A DNA stretch of 64,000 bases from Bubalus kerabau (lineage: Eukaryota; Chordata; Mammalia; Artiodactyla; Bovidae), in assembly GCF_029407905.1 (NCBI RefSeq), contig NC_073628.1, positions 64,054,501-64,118,500 of the forward strand, in the 5' to 3' direction. The translations under genes and the position numbers were made by a program. Below, in pieces: positions 43,836-55,593 of this stretch. Position 1 is the first letter of the stretch. Each line of letters opens with the position of its first letter. The notes under the pieces were generated by a model. That model was not told the DNA's origin. It was given only the letters and a program-made list of their open reading frames with translations, and made no database searches.

Positions 43836-45250
43836 AATATATATTAAATATACTTGACTAGTAAAACTTTCAAAATTGAGTTGCTAGGTCACAATGGGTT
43901 CCCCTATGCCTGCATTCTATTGTGGCTTTTAAAAACTCTAAACATTTGGTTTCTGTGATAAAAATGTTGGCAGATTCACTCACTTTAAAATACTGGATTC
44001 CTCTTTCTTTAAAGAAGTGTCTTAGTCATAAGAATGGTTTATGTTCAATGTAACTTTCAGGAAAATAAACTACATTCTAGATCATTTTTGCATCATTAAA
44101 TGCTTATTCAATGTAACCAACCAAAAGATATAACAAAAGTACAAACATCAGCATAAACATAACATTAAGAATATTTTAGGACTTTTCTTATAGAATAACT
44201 TTGAAAAAATAGGTGTGACATTTCTGTTGAAAGTTATTGTAAAACCAAGAGACAGTGTGGAGAAGAAATGGAATATCTGAATTAGTTTTTATTTAATCAC
44301 ACAGCATTTTATGCTTAGTTTTTTATCTGAAACATTTTGCTCTAACTTCTTTCCATTATTTACCTGTTATTACTTGTAATTGTTTGATGAATTAGCATTT
44401 AACAACTCATTACACATTTTTTCATTTTGTCTGTATTGGTTAATAATGCATTATGTGTATTATTATTATGGTTTTTTTTTTAGTTAATTAGTGTTACTGT
44501 ATTGCAATCTTACTAAAGCAAAATTACAGGATGCCAACATTTGAGAAATAAAGGTATTATTTCTTATTATAAAGAAAAAGTATTAATGAACTGTTAGTAC
44601 TAGCACAGTTAAGCAGTTAAATCTAATGCTAGACTTCAATTTTTGTGTTTGATAATAAAGGTCATACAGAAAACTGAATGGTAGAATGATGTACTAGACC
44701 GACGTTTTCAATATGGGGCAGAGAAAGTGCGAGGAATAAGGAGCACTGGTGGGCAGTGAAACCCACTCTTCTTTTCTCTCCTTGTTTTAACTTTCCCCCT
44801 GTGATGGGGTGGGGAGGATGAATCAGCAACTCCTGTGCTACAGGTCCTCTGTCTCCAATTCAGTTAGAAGGAGGAAGAGGCTCACTGGACTCAAATTTCT
44901 ACTCATCTTACCAGAGAACCCTGAGATGGGAAATACTGAGATCTTGTTGATTTTCTCAGCTTACCGGTGAATCCTGTTTTTATCTTTTTTTATGAGTTAG
45001 ACCCCCAGAAATTGAGTAGAAGTCTAGGTGCCAACCCCATAGCTGCAGCCATTCCAATACAGCCTGAGCCAATCCCAATAAAGTAATAAGACTGCAGCAA
45101 CATTTGAGGTAGGTGACCCTCAATTACAGTCTTACTAAACTGTCTGGCTTGTGATTTTTATATAGGAAAATCTAACAGGACAGGTAGGCAGGTGGGTGCA
45201 CCAAAGCCTAGGCAAGAAAATGTGATTGGAGGGAAGGATTTGAGTAAGTT
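43836..45250. other. Unassigned sequence
   Basis: AT-rich to about 44700. 44700-45120 is more balanced (CCCCCTGTGATGGGGTGGGG near 44795) but shows no coding frame or known repeat. Confidence 0.5.
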
Positions 45251-45330
45251 GGGGAAGCCTGGCATGCTGCAGTCCCTGGGGTCATGAAGAGTTAGACATG
45301 GCTTGGTGACCAAACAACATAACAATGGTC
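45251..45330 (+). mobile_element. Bov-tA or BovB tail fragment, sense
   Basis: GGGGAAGCCTGGCATGCTGCAG, then GAAGAGTTAGACATGGCTTGG, is the BovB-derived tail shared by these families. Too short to say which. Confidence 0.7.
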
Positions 45331-45419
45331 AAAAAGTCTACTAGATAAATAGTAAAGACAAGAAAAAGCTGACAAGAGGCGAGAAAGTGATGTGAAAAAA
45401 TTAGAACTTTCAAGGAGGT

Positions 45420-46010
45420 CATTTATTCATTCCTCAAAAATGTATTAGCTGCTGCTGTAAGGTTACAAAACTGTCATGTTCTGAATGAAAAGGAATTAGC
45501 AAATTGTCTCTGCCCTCAAAGAGCTTATGGTCTAGTAGAAAAATGGTATTAGTCAAGTAGTAGTACATACAACATTTAATGACTTAATATAGTAAATGCA
45601 AGGTGGAAAAGTTCAATGGATTAAAAAGTTATAATGGGAGAATTCAGGGAAGGGAAGACAAAAACCTAGGGAGGGGCAACAGCAAATGTGAAGGTTTTGG
45701 AGAGAAGCATTTGATAAACTTGAAGAAAGAGAGGAAAATAATTGGGAGATAAAGCTTGAGTGACCTAAAAAGAAGCCATTACTCAGGCCCAACTGGTCAT
45801 TTTCCATATTATAATCTCTAATTTAGGAGGTTTAAGAAGCTTTAAGAGGGTTTTCAGTAGCAGTATACTTGAGTGTTTATGAGTGAGAGGGTGTGTGAAA
45901 AGATGATTCTAACTATTGTGAGATGGAGCTGGAATACACTGAAGGAGACAAATAAGGAAGATAATTGACTGTAGAATATTGAAATACTTGGTCAGAAAAA
46001 CAGAAGAGAG
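45420..46010 (+). mobile_element. Ancient mammalian interspersed repeat, family not assigned
   Basis: Words in the order of a widespread old mammalian repeat are present: TTATTCATTCCTCAAAAATG, CTGCCCTCAAAGAGCTTATGG plus TCTAGTAG, GCAACAGCAAATGTGAAGG, AGGGTTTTCAGTAGCAG, AGATGATTCTAACTATTG. I recall the pattern but cannot name the family with confidence. It is highly diverged. Confidence 0.5.
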
Positions 46011-46133
46011 AGTCACCAGGTCAGAGCAACACTACTGTGAATATAGGTAGATAAATGCCTTGCTTCAGCCTAATCAGATGACCTCCTAACAGAAGTTCAT
46101 TTTTTTGCTTTTTAAGTTTCTGTATCTAAACCT

Positions 46134-46304
46134 TTCTATACAGGAGACCCGGGTTTGACTCCCGGGTTGGGAAGATCCCCTGGAGAAAGAAATGGCAACC
46201 CAGTCCAGTATTTTTGATTGGAGAATCCCATGTACAGAGGAGTCTGGCAGGCTCCAGTCCATGGGGTCACAAGAGTCAGACCTGACTTAGCAAGTAAACC
46301 ACCA
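46134..46304 (+). mobile_element. Bov-tA SINE, sense, 5'-truncated, with TSD
   Basis: Starts inside the head at CAGGAGACCCGGGTTTGAC and ends GACCTGACTTAGCAAG. A perfect 11-bp TSD TATCTAAACCT lies at 46123-46133 and 46305-46315. Confidence 0.92.
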
Positions 46305-46318
46305 TATCTAAACCTATA

Positions 46319-46525
46319 GGGCTTCCCTGGTGGCTCAGATGGTAAAGAATCTGCCTGCAATGCTGGAGACCTGGATTCGATCCCTTCATCAGAAAGATAG
46401 CCTGGAGAAGAGAATGGCAATCCACTCTGGTATCCTTTCCTGGAAAACCCCATGAACAGAGGAACCCGGCGGGCTACAGTCAGTGGAATCACAAAGAGTC
46501 AGACATGACTGAGCATCCACCACCC
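46319..46525 (+). mobile_element. Bov-tA SINE, sense, full length
   Basis: GGGCTTCCCTGGTGGCTCAG, GGATTCGATCCCTTCATC, core, and AGAGTCAGACATGACTGAGC tail. It begins only a few bases after the right TSD of the previous SINE, so the two lie head to tail. Confidence 0.9.
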
Positions 46526-46709
46526 CCTACCCCGCCACCCCTGGCACACACACATATAAGCCTACATTGAGATATCTTCTGGGAAAACTCAGAAGTTCAG
46601 AATCCAGAAAAGATAGTAATAAAATGAGAAAGGGAATAATGGAACCCTGCTCTTTGGGATTAGAGCACTTTTTCACAAATTAGTTTACTTATAACTTATA
46701 AGCAATATA

Positions 46710-46942
46710 GGGCTCCCCAGGTTGTTCCAGTAATCAAGAATCCACCTGCCAATGCAGGAGACGCTGGAGACATGGGTTCAATCCCTGGATTGGGAAGATC
46801 TCCTGGGGAAGTAAATGGCAACCCATTCTTGCCAGGATTCTTGTCAGGATAATTTCAGTGGACAACAAACCTGGAGGGCTACAGTCCATGGATTGAAAAG
46901 GATTGGACATGACTCAGTGACTAACACACATACACACACATA
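46710..46942 (+). mobile_element. Bov-tA SINE, sense, with CA tail
   Basis: GGGCTCCCCAGGTTGTTCC head, a partly duplicated core (CATTCTTGCCAGGATTCTTG), GACATGACTCAGTGACTAAC tail and a short ACACACATACACACACA run. Diverged. Confidence 0.86.
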
Positions 46943-46963
46943 GGCTCCATGTAGCAGGAAATT

Positions 46964-47188
46964 CCAATGAGAATGGACTCTGGACAAGACCCTGATGCTG
47001 GGAAAGATTGAAAACAGGGGGAGAAGGGAACAACAGAGGATGAGATGGCTGGATGGCATCGCCAGCTCAATGGACATGAGACTGAGTAAGCTCCCGGACA
47101 TGGTGAAGGGCAGGGATGCCTAGCACGCTGCAGTCCATGGGGTCACAAAGAGTCAGACACGACTGAGCAACTGAACTGAACTGAACTG
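46964..47188 (+). mobile_element. BovB LINE 3' tip, sense, with TSD
   Basis: The last 225 bp of BovB (ACCCTGATGCTGGGAAAG to the ACTGAACTGAACTG tail). A perfect 11-bp TSD AGCAGGAAATT at 46953-46963 and 47189-47199 shows an independent, very short insertion. Confidence 0.94.
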
Positions 47189-47199
47189 AGCAGGAAATT

Positions 47200-47792
47200 T
47201 GTTTTTCTTAGTTTAATTTTATTTTTAAACATGTACAGTGAAGTATTTTGATAAACTACTTAAAGAATTATCTTGAAAAAATTTAAATTAAAAGCTTTTG
47301 CAAAGAAACATTTTTAAAGAAAAGCAACAAGACTGTAAATGCTAAAAGTAGATAAATGGCATTTAAAGGCAAAAGTCAAGATTCATCCCATCAAGTGTCT
47401 TACATGGAGTGTTTTTTTTGTTTTTTTTTTCTGTTAAAATATACATTGCAAACTGTGACTCATAGACTTAGAAAACTTGAACAGGCTATTTAAATGAAAA
47501 TAAATTGGTAAGATTTACACAGGATATCCATAAGAAAGGATCCCAGACCCAGACAGTTTCACACACTATTTCTGTCCAAGCTTTGTGGTAGTCATTCTCC
47601 TTCCTGATCCACTTCCTCTCCTTTCCTGAAAAACATCATTCTTTCTTTTCAGAGTCTCCTGTCTGCTTGGAACATCTTCCCCTGAGCTTCCTCACTCAAG
47701 TGGGTTACCTCTCATTAAGACTGTCCCAAACACCCAAGTTAAATTTGCCACCCTCCAGTTCTATCCAGCACTCCTCACTTATCATGCTTAAT
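47200..47792. other. Unassigned sequence
   Basis: AT-rich with T-runs at 47413-47431. 47560-47790 is pyrimidine-rich and less AT-rich, but without a convincing frame or known repeat. Confidence 0.5.
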
Positions 47793-47803
47793 TTCTTTTT
47801 TCC

Positions 47804-47936
47804 TGTGTGATGCATGCTCAGTCACTCATTCATGTCTGACTCTTTGTGACCCGTGAATTGTAGCATGTCAGGCTCCTCTGTCCATGGACTTTTCCAGGCA
47901 AGGATACCAAGAGTGGGTTGCCATTTCCTCTGACTA
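47804..47936 (-). mobile_element. Bov-tA SINE 3' part, antisense
   Basis: GTGTGATGCATGCTCAGTCAC, then CTCTTTGTGACCC and CCAGGCAAGGATACC; the tRNA head is missing. A TTCTTTTTTxCC word at both ends (near 47793 and 47937) is a likely TSD in a T-rich target. Confidence 0.86.
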
Positions 47937-47948
47937 TTCTTTTTTGCC

Positions 47949-48570
47949 CAGATACAACTAATTGCTGTCTATAGTGCTATATAACTTAGTTATTAAATAT
48001 ATTTATCCCCTTTTCCACACACAGATACACACTGTAATGAAAATAAAATAAACATGAAAACTTTTGTCTTTTGTTCATTGCTCATTTCTGCTGCCTTAAT
48101 AAATCCCAGTCCTTATTTCTTGAATGCATAAATGACATTTAGGAGGGCAAACAACCATCCCTCATTCTCCCTGCACCCATTTTTACAAGGAAGAACGAAC
48201 GCCTGCCTCTTAAGATTTACTTGGAAAACTATGTTGTCTTTTGTTCTTCTCACCAGCGACTCTTCCAGGGAAAAGGAGCAAAGTGATAGGTGAGACTGAA
48301 CAACCACAATAAGCACGCAGTCCGATCTCCTATGCTCGTTTTCTCTTCCTATCTCGCTGTCACTGAGCTTTTTGTCCCTTAGATTTACTCAGCACTGGTA
48401 CATTCAGTGCTACAATATATTAATGCAACAATAATATTAGTAAATCAAATCCTATCTAACCTCTTTGACACAAGCCATTGACTCAAAACTCAGTGGAGAA
48501 AGAATTAAAATGTGTATGTATCATTAAACCATTTCAAAGCTAAATATTTAGTCTCAATACAAATTTTATG
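47949..48570. other. Unassigned sequence
   Basis: No gene or repeat recognised. The minus-strand frame 48113-48316 is short and not similar to a protein I know. Confidence 0.5.
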
Positions 48571-48778
48571 TGCTTCTGTGGTGGCTCAGATGGTAAAGAA
48601 TCTGCCTGCAATGTGGGAGCCCTGAGTTAAATCCCTGGGTTGGGAAGATCCCCTGGAGAAGGGCATGGCAACCCACTCTAGTATTCTTGACTGCAGAATC
48701 CCCAAGGACAGAGGAGCCTGGTGGGATACAGTCCATGGGGTCGCAGTCAGGCACAACTGAGTGACTAAGCACAGCACA
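48571..48778 (+). mobile_element. Bov-tA SINE, sense
   Basis: TGCTTCTGTGGTGGCTCAG head, GATCCCCTGGAGAAGGGCATGG core and CACAACTGAGTGACTAAGC tail. Near full length. Confidence 0.88.
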
Positions 48779-48808
48779 TTCATTTTAGAAATCTCACCTG
48801 ACTATAAT

Positions 48809-49260
48809 TGTTAGGGTTTATAAGGGGCTTATAGCATATAGTTAAAATATGGACCATTGTGGTGACCTGATTAACAAGAGATGAAGTCACAGTGGCCACA
48901 TTGCCCTGGTGGGCATCCTGTTTATTCCTTAAGGCAATATCCTGTTTTTCCGTGCTGGTACCAGTTTCTCAAGACTACGTGACCACCCAATCATGAGATC
49001 CCTAGGACTATGTGACCACCCGACTGTGAGAGACCCCTTCAGTATATGACTACAAGATCCCAGCTGGAGGCTAAAGATAAACTGAGGCCCCCTCCCTCTG
49101 GGGCACAATTCCCCATTAAAAGGGTGTAATCAGGGTTGGCTATAAAAAGAGAGCCCTGATTTTTCTATAAAGCCAGTCACTTTCTTTCTTTCCTCCTATA
49201 ATAAATCTTTCTTTGCCCAACTGCCTGGCTTACTCTCTTTTTCTCTGTGCTTGCCTCACA
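48809..49260 (+). mobile_element. Solo LTR of an endogenous retrovirus
   Basis: About 452 bp with TG...CA ends (TGTTAGGGTTTATAAG to TTGCCTCACA) and a 5-bp repeat ATAAT on both sides (48804-48808, 49261-49265). A TATA box (TATAAAAAGAGAG) is at 49141 and a polyadenylation signal AATAAA at 49200, followed by a T/C-rich R/U5-like end. Two imperfect repeats containing GTGACCACCC in the U3 part (near 48974 and 49009) look like enhancer repeats. No viral genes are attached, so this is a solo LTR left by recombination. Confidence 0.78.
49141..49205 (+). promoter_or_regulatory. LTR core promoter and polyadenylation signal
   Basis: TATAAAAAGA at 49141-49150, with AATAAA at 49200-49205, about 50 bp downstream. 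The spacing fits the U3-R layout of a short-R LTR. Whether the promoter is active cannot be told from sequence. Confidence 0.65.
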
Positions 49261-49265
49261 ATAAT

Positions 49266-49820
49266 ATTCATGCATAAAATCATAGACCATTCTTCAGACA
49301 ACCATAGATATAAAAAAATTCAAATAGGGATATGAAATTCCTGAAAAATAACGAAAAATGATCTAACATTATTTTTAAAGAATGATTTGCATTGGCCAAA
49401 TTAGTTGAATTACACAAATTGGGGTGTGGCTGTATAACAGGCTATGTATTAATATAATTGACTGTTAGTAAGTTAAATAATAATGACAACATATATATAG
49501 CAATAAATTGTTGAATAAAATATAATAATGTGAGTGTTATTTTAAACATTTTAGGTGAACTAGAATTAGAAATATCTAATATGTTGCAATATACACTTGA
49601 AATCAACACAGTATATGTAATAGAATCACTAAGGGTGTTGCCAATTAAAAACAATTGAGAATTATTGTTAAAATATATTTTACAAATTATAATGACCATT
49701 CTAGCTAATGCAGCATTCTCTCAAATACCACAAGCTTATATTTTAGAAAAGTTGAGAAGCCAAAATATTATAAATCCCTATTAAAACATAAAGCCAAATT
49801 CTCAGAACTAATATTTTAGA
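49266..49820. other. Unassigned AT-rich sequence
   Basis: No gene or repeat recognised. Confidence 0.5.
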
Positions 49821-49828
49821 AATCTATT

Positions 49829-50291
49829 TGTTGTTGTTCAGTTGCTCAGTCATGTCCGACTCCATGCAACCCCATGGACTGCAGCACACCAGGCTTCCCT
49901 GTCCTTCACTATCTCTCAGAGTTGGCTCAAACTCATACTCTCTGAGTTGATGATGCCATCCAACCATCTCATCCTCTGTCATCCCTTTCTCCCCTTGTCC
50001 TTAATCTTTCCCAGCATCAAGGTCTTTTCCAATGAGTCGACTCTTTGCATCAGGTGGCCAATGTATTGAAGCTTCATCATCAGTCCTTCCAATGCATATT
50101 CAGGGTTGATTTCCTTTAGGATTGACAAGTTTGATCTCCTTGCCATCCAACTCTCAAGAGTCTTCTCTAGCACCACAGTTCAAAAGCATCAGTTCATCAG
50201 TGCTCAGGCTTCTTTTTGGTCCAACTCTCATATCTGTACATGACTACTGGAAAAACCACAACTTTGACTATACAGACCTTTGTCAGCAAAG
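49829..50291 (-). mobile_element. BovB LINE 3' end, antisense, with TSD
   Basis: TTGTTGTTCAGTTGCTCAG at the tail, CATCCAACCATCTCATCC and CCAATGCATATTCAGG in the middle, truncated at CCTTTGTCAGCAAAG. TSD AATCTATT at 49821-49828 and 50292-50299. Confidence 0.9.
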
Positions 50292-50299
50292 AATCTATT

Positions 50300-50653
50300 G
50301 CTTTCTATGTATCAACAATAACTATTGAGATGTGAATATATGTGAAAAATTCCACCATATGAAGGATAATACTCAGAGAAAATATATAAGCTAATTATGT
50401 CAGTGTGTGAGGGAAGCTTATGTATATGTATGTGTTTGCATTTGTATAGATAAGATTCACATAAGGAAAAAATTAAAATTAGGTGAAATAATATAAAGAA
50501 GTAAAATACTATAATATCATTAAAATATGAGCTGTGAGATTTTTAGGTATACTCCTGGAAATTTACCATGATCATGTCAAATGATAAAAGTAATTTTCTA
50601 AAAATATTATTTAGGACATGATTTTATTCATGTTAGCAAAACAAATGTACCTC
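50300..50653. other. Unassigned AT-rich sequence
   Basis: No gene or repeat recognised. Confidence 0.5.
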
Positions 50654-50663
50654 TACTATTTAA

Positions 50664-50850
50664 GAACCTGCTTGAGAATGCAGGAGACAGAAGAGACAAG
50701 AGTTCTATCCTTGTGTAGCGAAGATCCCCTGGAGGAGAAAATGGCAATCCACTCTAGTACTCTTGCCTGGAAAATCTCATGGACAAAAGAGCCTGACAGG
50801 CTACAGCCCATGGGGTTGCAAAGAGTCAGACAACTGAGTCACTGAGCACT
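50664..50850 (+). mobile_element. Bov-tA SINE, sense, 5'-truncated, with TSD
   Basis: Starts at GAACCTGCTTGAGAATGCAGG within the head and ends ACTGAGTCACTGAGCACT. A perfect 10-bp TSD TACTATTTAA lies at 50654-50663 and 50851-50860. Confidence 0.93.
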
Positions 50851-50860
50851 TACTATTTAA

Positions 50861-52515
50861 AATATTCAGATTAATTAAATAACATTTAGAACATTTTTAA
50901 GTGACAAGAACTTTGGTGAAATCAAAGTTAGAATTGTGGGTCACTTATCCCAGCAATAGAATAAACAGATTTTGCTGAGTAGGCAGAGTTTAATTTTGCT
51001 TCAGTAAGAAATTTGTCTCTAAGAAAAATTCACTCACCCAAAGAATGCACTTTTTTATTCTACACAATAAGAAAATGCAGAATGAACAACCAGTTACATA
51101 ATAATGATTAAAAAGCAGCAACACTTGACTTTATTATAATAAATTAAACTTATCTTCAGTTTTGTTTAAAAAACATAACAATTGCCATTATTATTCCTAG
51201 GAGGTGTGCTAAGTGTGTAAACATAGACTAAATTTTAAAATGTCCTTTATTCAGCAGTTAACATTGCAGGTTGCTAGATGAGTTTTTCAACTATTTATAG
51301 TGAGTTTTTATATAGCTGCCCTTAATTTTAGAATGTATTCCCATATTTAAAAAACTATAATTCAAAAGTGTATGCTATGTAGTGGGCTGGTTTGGAGTTC
51401 TGATATTTTTAAAAATTTATATTGTTTTCTCATCTAGAGGATGCCCTAATTTAAGATACTTATATACAGCAAAAGAGAGACTCACCTTCAAGTCCTGTTT
51501 AATTTTATCCATTGCTTGAATTATAGCTTCACTTCTTAAATTGTATGGAAATTATATAATGTATGATTGGTTAGAGACCACCTAGAATTTAGCTCTTTCT
51601 TTCTTTCTATTCAGTTGTCCTTAGTTCATTTTCCAAGCTTATAACATTCCTGATATCCAGAACCCCTATTTTCCCCCTACTTTGTTATTATCTGTTATCT
51701 CTTTCTCCATAATCTTTTCATCACATTCGACAGCAACAACAGCCAAAGCAAAAGACATAATAATAAAAAACCAACAGTGAAATCCTGTACCCAATGCCAG
51801 AAAACACCAACTTCCTAAGCAAGCACACCTACCACCAACATAAGCCTTTAACCCCCACTTTGTTTTTATTTCTTAACTCCTTTATTCCAGCTTTATAATC
51901 AATTGTACTCAAGTCATTGTTCTACAAAAGCAGATATCCCTGGACAGCTTCCCCTCAACATTTGATTTCCCTTAGGCAAATTCCTCAGCTACTGAAAGAG
52001 AAAATATATCAAGAATGAAATCACACATTGCACAGGCAACAAAAGTCATTGAATTCAAAATGCATTGGAAATAAAACTTTACATGCCATATTTTAGAGTA
52101 AATAGAATGATGATTGAATTTGATCTTAAGTTTGAAGTATATGCTAATATTTCTAACCATAGATATAACATGCAAGGGATTCACTTCTAAATTCATTTTT
52201 ATTTTATGTTTAAATATTTTTCATGAGCAAACACTTCTTTACATTGAATGATTGCATATAATTAATCTACTTTAAAATTAAAAGAAATTGCTACTACATA
52301 TTAATAAGAATGTTATAATAGATAGAATAAATATTTATGAAACATATCTTAATTCATGATTTAACATAATTTTCTCCTTGCTGTTTAAATTCTAAAATTA
52401 TTCTATTGAAAATAGACTACTATATAGTTCAAATAAATCAAGATTTTGTGAGAAATACTAAGTACATATGGGATAGTGGTTGGACAATATTGTGGATGAA
52501 CAAAAAGCCATGAGA
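50861..52515. other. Unassigned AT-rich sequence
   Basis: About 1.65 kb with no gene, RNA or family repeat that I can name. Confidence 0.5.
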
Positions 52516-52526
52516 TATTCACTTTA

Positions 52527-54266
52527 CTTTTTTCCTTTTTTCAACTTTATTGAGGTATGACTGGAAAAAATTGTATATATTTAAGGTGTACAACATGATG
52601 GTTTTATGTAAATATAAGTCATGAAATGATCACCAAAATCAAATTAGCATTCATTACCTCACAGAGTTACCTTTTTAAAATTTTTTAAAAATTCCTTTAC
52701 CCCCTCCTTTCTGGCAACTGCTGTTTGTTTCCTGCATATATGAGTCTGTTTCTGTTTTGTTATGTTTGTTCATTTGCTTTGCTCTTATACCTATGAGACA
52801 TATGGTGTTTAACTTTTTCTGTCTGACATTTCACTTAGCACATTACCCTCTTGGTCCATTCATGCTGTCATAAATGGAAAGATTCCATTCCTTTTTATTG
52901 CTGAATAATATTCTTATCCATTCATCTATCCTCTTTCTTTATCCTTCCATCTATCCTCTTTCTTTATCCTTCCATCTATCTGTTGATACTTAGCTTGCTT
53001 CCATGTACTGACTATTGTAAGTAGTGTTGCAATGAACATGGGAAAGAAATATATATATTTTCTAATTAGTGTTTTTGTTTCCTTTGAAAAAGTACCCAGA
53101 AGTAGAATTATTGGATCATATGATAACTCTATTTTAATATTCTAGGGAACCTTCAACTACATTCTGCAGAAGCTACACCGATTTGAATTCCCACCAACAG
53201 TGCATGCACACTCCCCTCGGGTTGCCAGATCTGTGTGCTCTAGTGTTGCTTCCTGTGTGGGCTGCATATGCCCTTCTGTTGTGATAGAACAAACAACTGT
53301 GGATGCATTTGTAGGTGGGTCTGGCCCCTGCCCCTTTGGCTTTCAGCCTTGTCTCTTGTGGAAGATGACATCCTTCAAGTGGTCAGGGTCAGGTCCTGGC
53401 CCATTATAATTCATGGCCCTGGAGGTCCAGGGCTTGTGCCAGTCCACTGGTGGCAGGGATGGGTACCGAGGAGGCTGGCTACAGGACCTGTGGGTTCAGA
53501 GGCAGGTGTTCACTCACTGGTAGGTGGGGTGAGTCCCCACATAGCTGTGTGCTCAGCATGGGAGTGCTCCTGGGGCTTGTGGTGACAGACTAGTGGGCAG
53601 GTAAGTGCCAGTACTAATTGGCTAGAGGGAGGACTCAAAAGTGGCACTTGCCTTTACCAGTGTCCTCATGGTAGAACAAGTTTCCAAAAATGGCTACTGC
53701 CAGCATCTGTGCCCTCCACCCTGGATATTCCCACTTGTCTCTTGTCTCTCCAGAAGGCTCTTCAAGATCAGCAGGTGGGTCTAACTCAGGCTTTTTTCAG
53801 ATTACTGCCTCTGTGCTGGGTTTTGGAGCATGTGAGATTCTGTTCGTGCCCTTTAGGGGCAATCTTCTCCTGTAACCCTTCTGCTCTCCAATACACCAGC
53901 CCCACTGTCCTCAAACCCAGATGTTCTGGGCACCATTGACTCTGAGGCAGGATCTCCAGGCTGGAAAGTCCAACATGGGGCTTGGACCCCTTGCTCCTTG
54001 GGAGCAGCATCTGTAATTTTGATTATCCTTCCATTTCTGGATTACCTACTCAAGGATGTGGGTCTTACCTCTACCACATATCTGCTTCTCCTACTTGTCT
54101 TACTGCAGTCCCTTCTTTATTTCTTTAGTTGGGGAAAATCTGTGAGACTTCAGGTTGTTTTCATCAACAGTTTGCTCTGTAAATAGTTGTAATTCTGTGC
54201 CTTTGGGAGCAGGTGCACTCAGAGTCTTCCTGCCCCACCATCTTGTCCACACCTCCCCCATGGAAT
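52527..54266 (-). mobile_element. Antisense L1 with both ends but a large internal deletion
   Basis: 52527-53204 is antisense L1 3' UTR and the end of ORF2 (CAACTTTATTGAGGTATG, TTTTATTGCTGAATAATATTC, CAATGAACATGGG, GAATTCCCACCAACAG). 53206-54266 is antisense L1 5' UTR, ending at the L1 start complement (CCACCATCTTGTCCACACC). ORF1 and nearly all of ORF2 are absent. A single 11-bp TSD TATTCACTTTA (52516-52526) and TATTCCCTTTA (54267-54277) brackets both halves. Confidence 0.75.
52923..52979. repeat. 25-bp tandem repeat, two copies, within L1
   Basis: Two exact 25-bp units beginning CATCTATCCTCTTTC, followed by a partial third. It is a local slippage product in a pyrimidine-rich part of the L1. 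Confidence 0.9.
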
Positions 54267-54277
54267 TATTCCCTTTA

Positions 54278-54392
54278 AAATGATGACTATTAGGTTATGT
54301 GGATTTTGCCTCAATAAATTATTTTAAAAATTTTTGTTCAATTTTATATTTATCTTTTATAACTATCACCATGGATTTTTAAATAATTTTCC
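54278..54392. other. Short unassigned AT-rich spacer
   Basis: Lies between two antisense L1 pieces; nothing recognised. Confidence 0.4.
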
Positions 54393-54625
54393 TTTGTTTT
54401 TTAATTAGTTAATTTTTTATTAAAGAATAATTGCATTACAGAATTTTGCTGTTTTCTGTCAAACCTCAACATGAATCAGCAATAGGTATACATATATTCC
54501 CCCCCTTTTGAACCTCGCTCTTATCTCCCTCACATCTCACCCCTTTAGGTTGATACCTAGCCTCTGTTTGAGTTTCCTGAGCCATACAGCAAATTCCTGT
54601 TGGCTATCTGTTTTACATATGATTT
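54393..54625 (-). mobile_element. Ruminant L1 3' UTR fragment, antisense
   Basis: AGAATAATTGCATTACAGAATTT, GTTTTCTGTCAAACCTCAAC, TTGAGTTTCCTGAGCC and GTTGGCTATCTGTTTTACAT are characteristic of the ruminant L1 3' UTR. 5'-truncated copy of a younger family than the neighbouring L1. Confidence 0.85.
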
Positions 54626-54884
54626 TGATAAAGATACACTTAGTGAACTCATGACTTTAAAAATATACCAAGCAATGTATATAATCATTTGATATTTAAT
54701 AGACTATATTCTCACATTCTAAAATTTATTTTTCTTGATTAATTAGTCAAATTAAAAGCCTCAGTAATTAAGCAAAACTTGAGCATAAGTAAAATTGAAA
54801 TTCATTTTATATTATTTCTTCCATACAAATCTAAGCAATTCAAGGCAATGATTTAAAGAATATTGATTTTGAGATAAATTATAG
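54626..54884. other. Unassigned AT-rich spacer
   Basis: About 260 bp between an L1 fragment and a BovB; nothing recognised. Confidence 0.4.
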
Positions 54885-55465
54885 CCAAAATCACTGCAGA
54901 GGGTGACTGCAGCCATGAAATTAAAAGATGCTTACTCCTTGGAAGGAAAGTTATGACCAACCTAGATAGCATGTTGAAAAGCAGAGACATTACTTTGCCA
55001 AAAAAGGTCCATCTAGTCAAGGCTATGGTTTTTCCAGTGGTCATGTATGGATGTGAGAGTTGGACTGTGAAGAAAGCTGAGTGCCGAAGAATTGATGCTT
55101 TTGAACTGTGGTGTTGGAGAAGACTCTTGAGAGTCCCTTGGACTGCAAGAAGATCCAACCAGTCCATTCTGAAGGAGATCAGCCCTGGGATTTCTTTAGA
55201 AGGAATGATGCTAAAGCTGAAACTCCAGTACTTTGGCCACCTCATGCGAAGAGTTGACTCATTGGAAAACACTCTAATGCTGGGAGGGATTGGGAGCAAG
55301 AGGAGAAGGGACGACAGAGGATGAGATGGCTGGATGGCATCACTGACTCGATGGATGTGAGTCTGAGTGAACTCTGAGAGTTGGTTATGGACAGGGAGGC
55401 CTGGCGTGCTGCGGTTCATGAGGTCTCAAAGAGTCGGACATGACTGAGCGACTGAACTGAACTGA
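54885..55465 (+). mobile_element. BovB LINE 3' end, sense
   Basis: Starts at CCAAAATCACTGCAGAGGGTG and ends ACTGAACTGAACTGAT. The + strand frame 54953-55324 runs from MTNLDSMLKSRDITLP through YGCESW and FELWCWRR to FGHLMRRVDSLENTLM. It therefore reads through the position where BovB-2, BovB-3 and the 22957 copy have stops. It breaks shortly after. Confidence 0.92.
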
Positions 55466-55593
55466 TAGTCATACAGTGACTACGGTATATACTAAATGAT
55501 CATAGTGTATTAATTCTTTTGGCTTAATTATACAAACCTCATTTCAACCCTGTAAGGTACTTATTGCCATTCTGTTTGCATATGAGTAAACTG

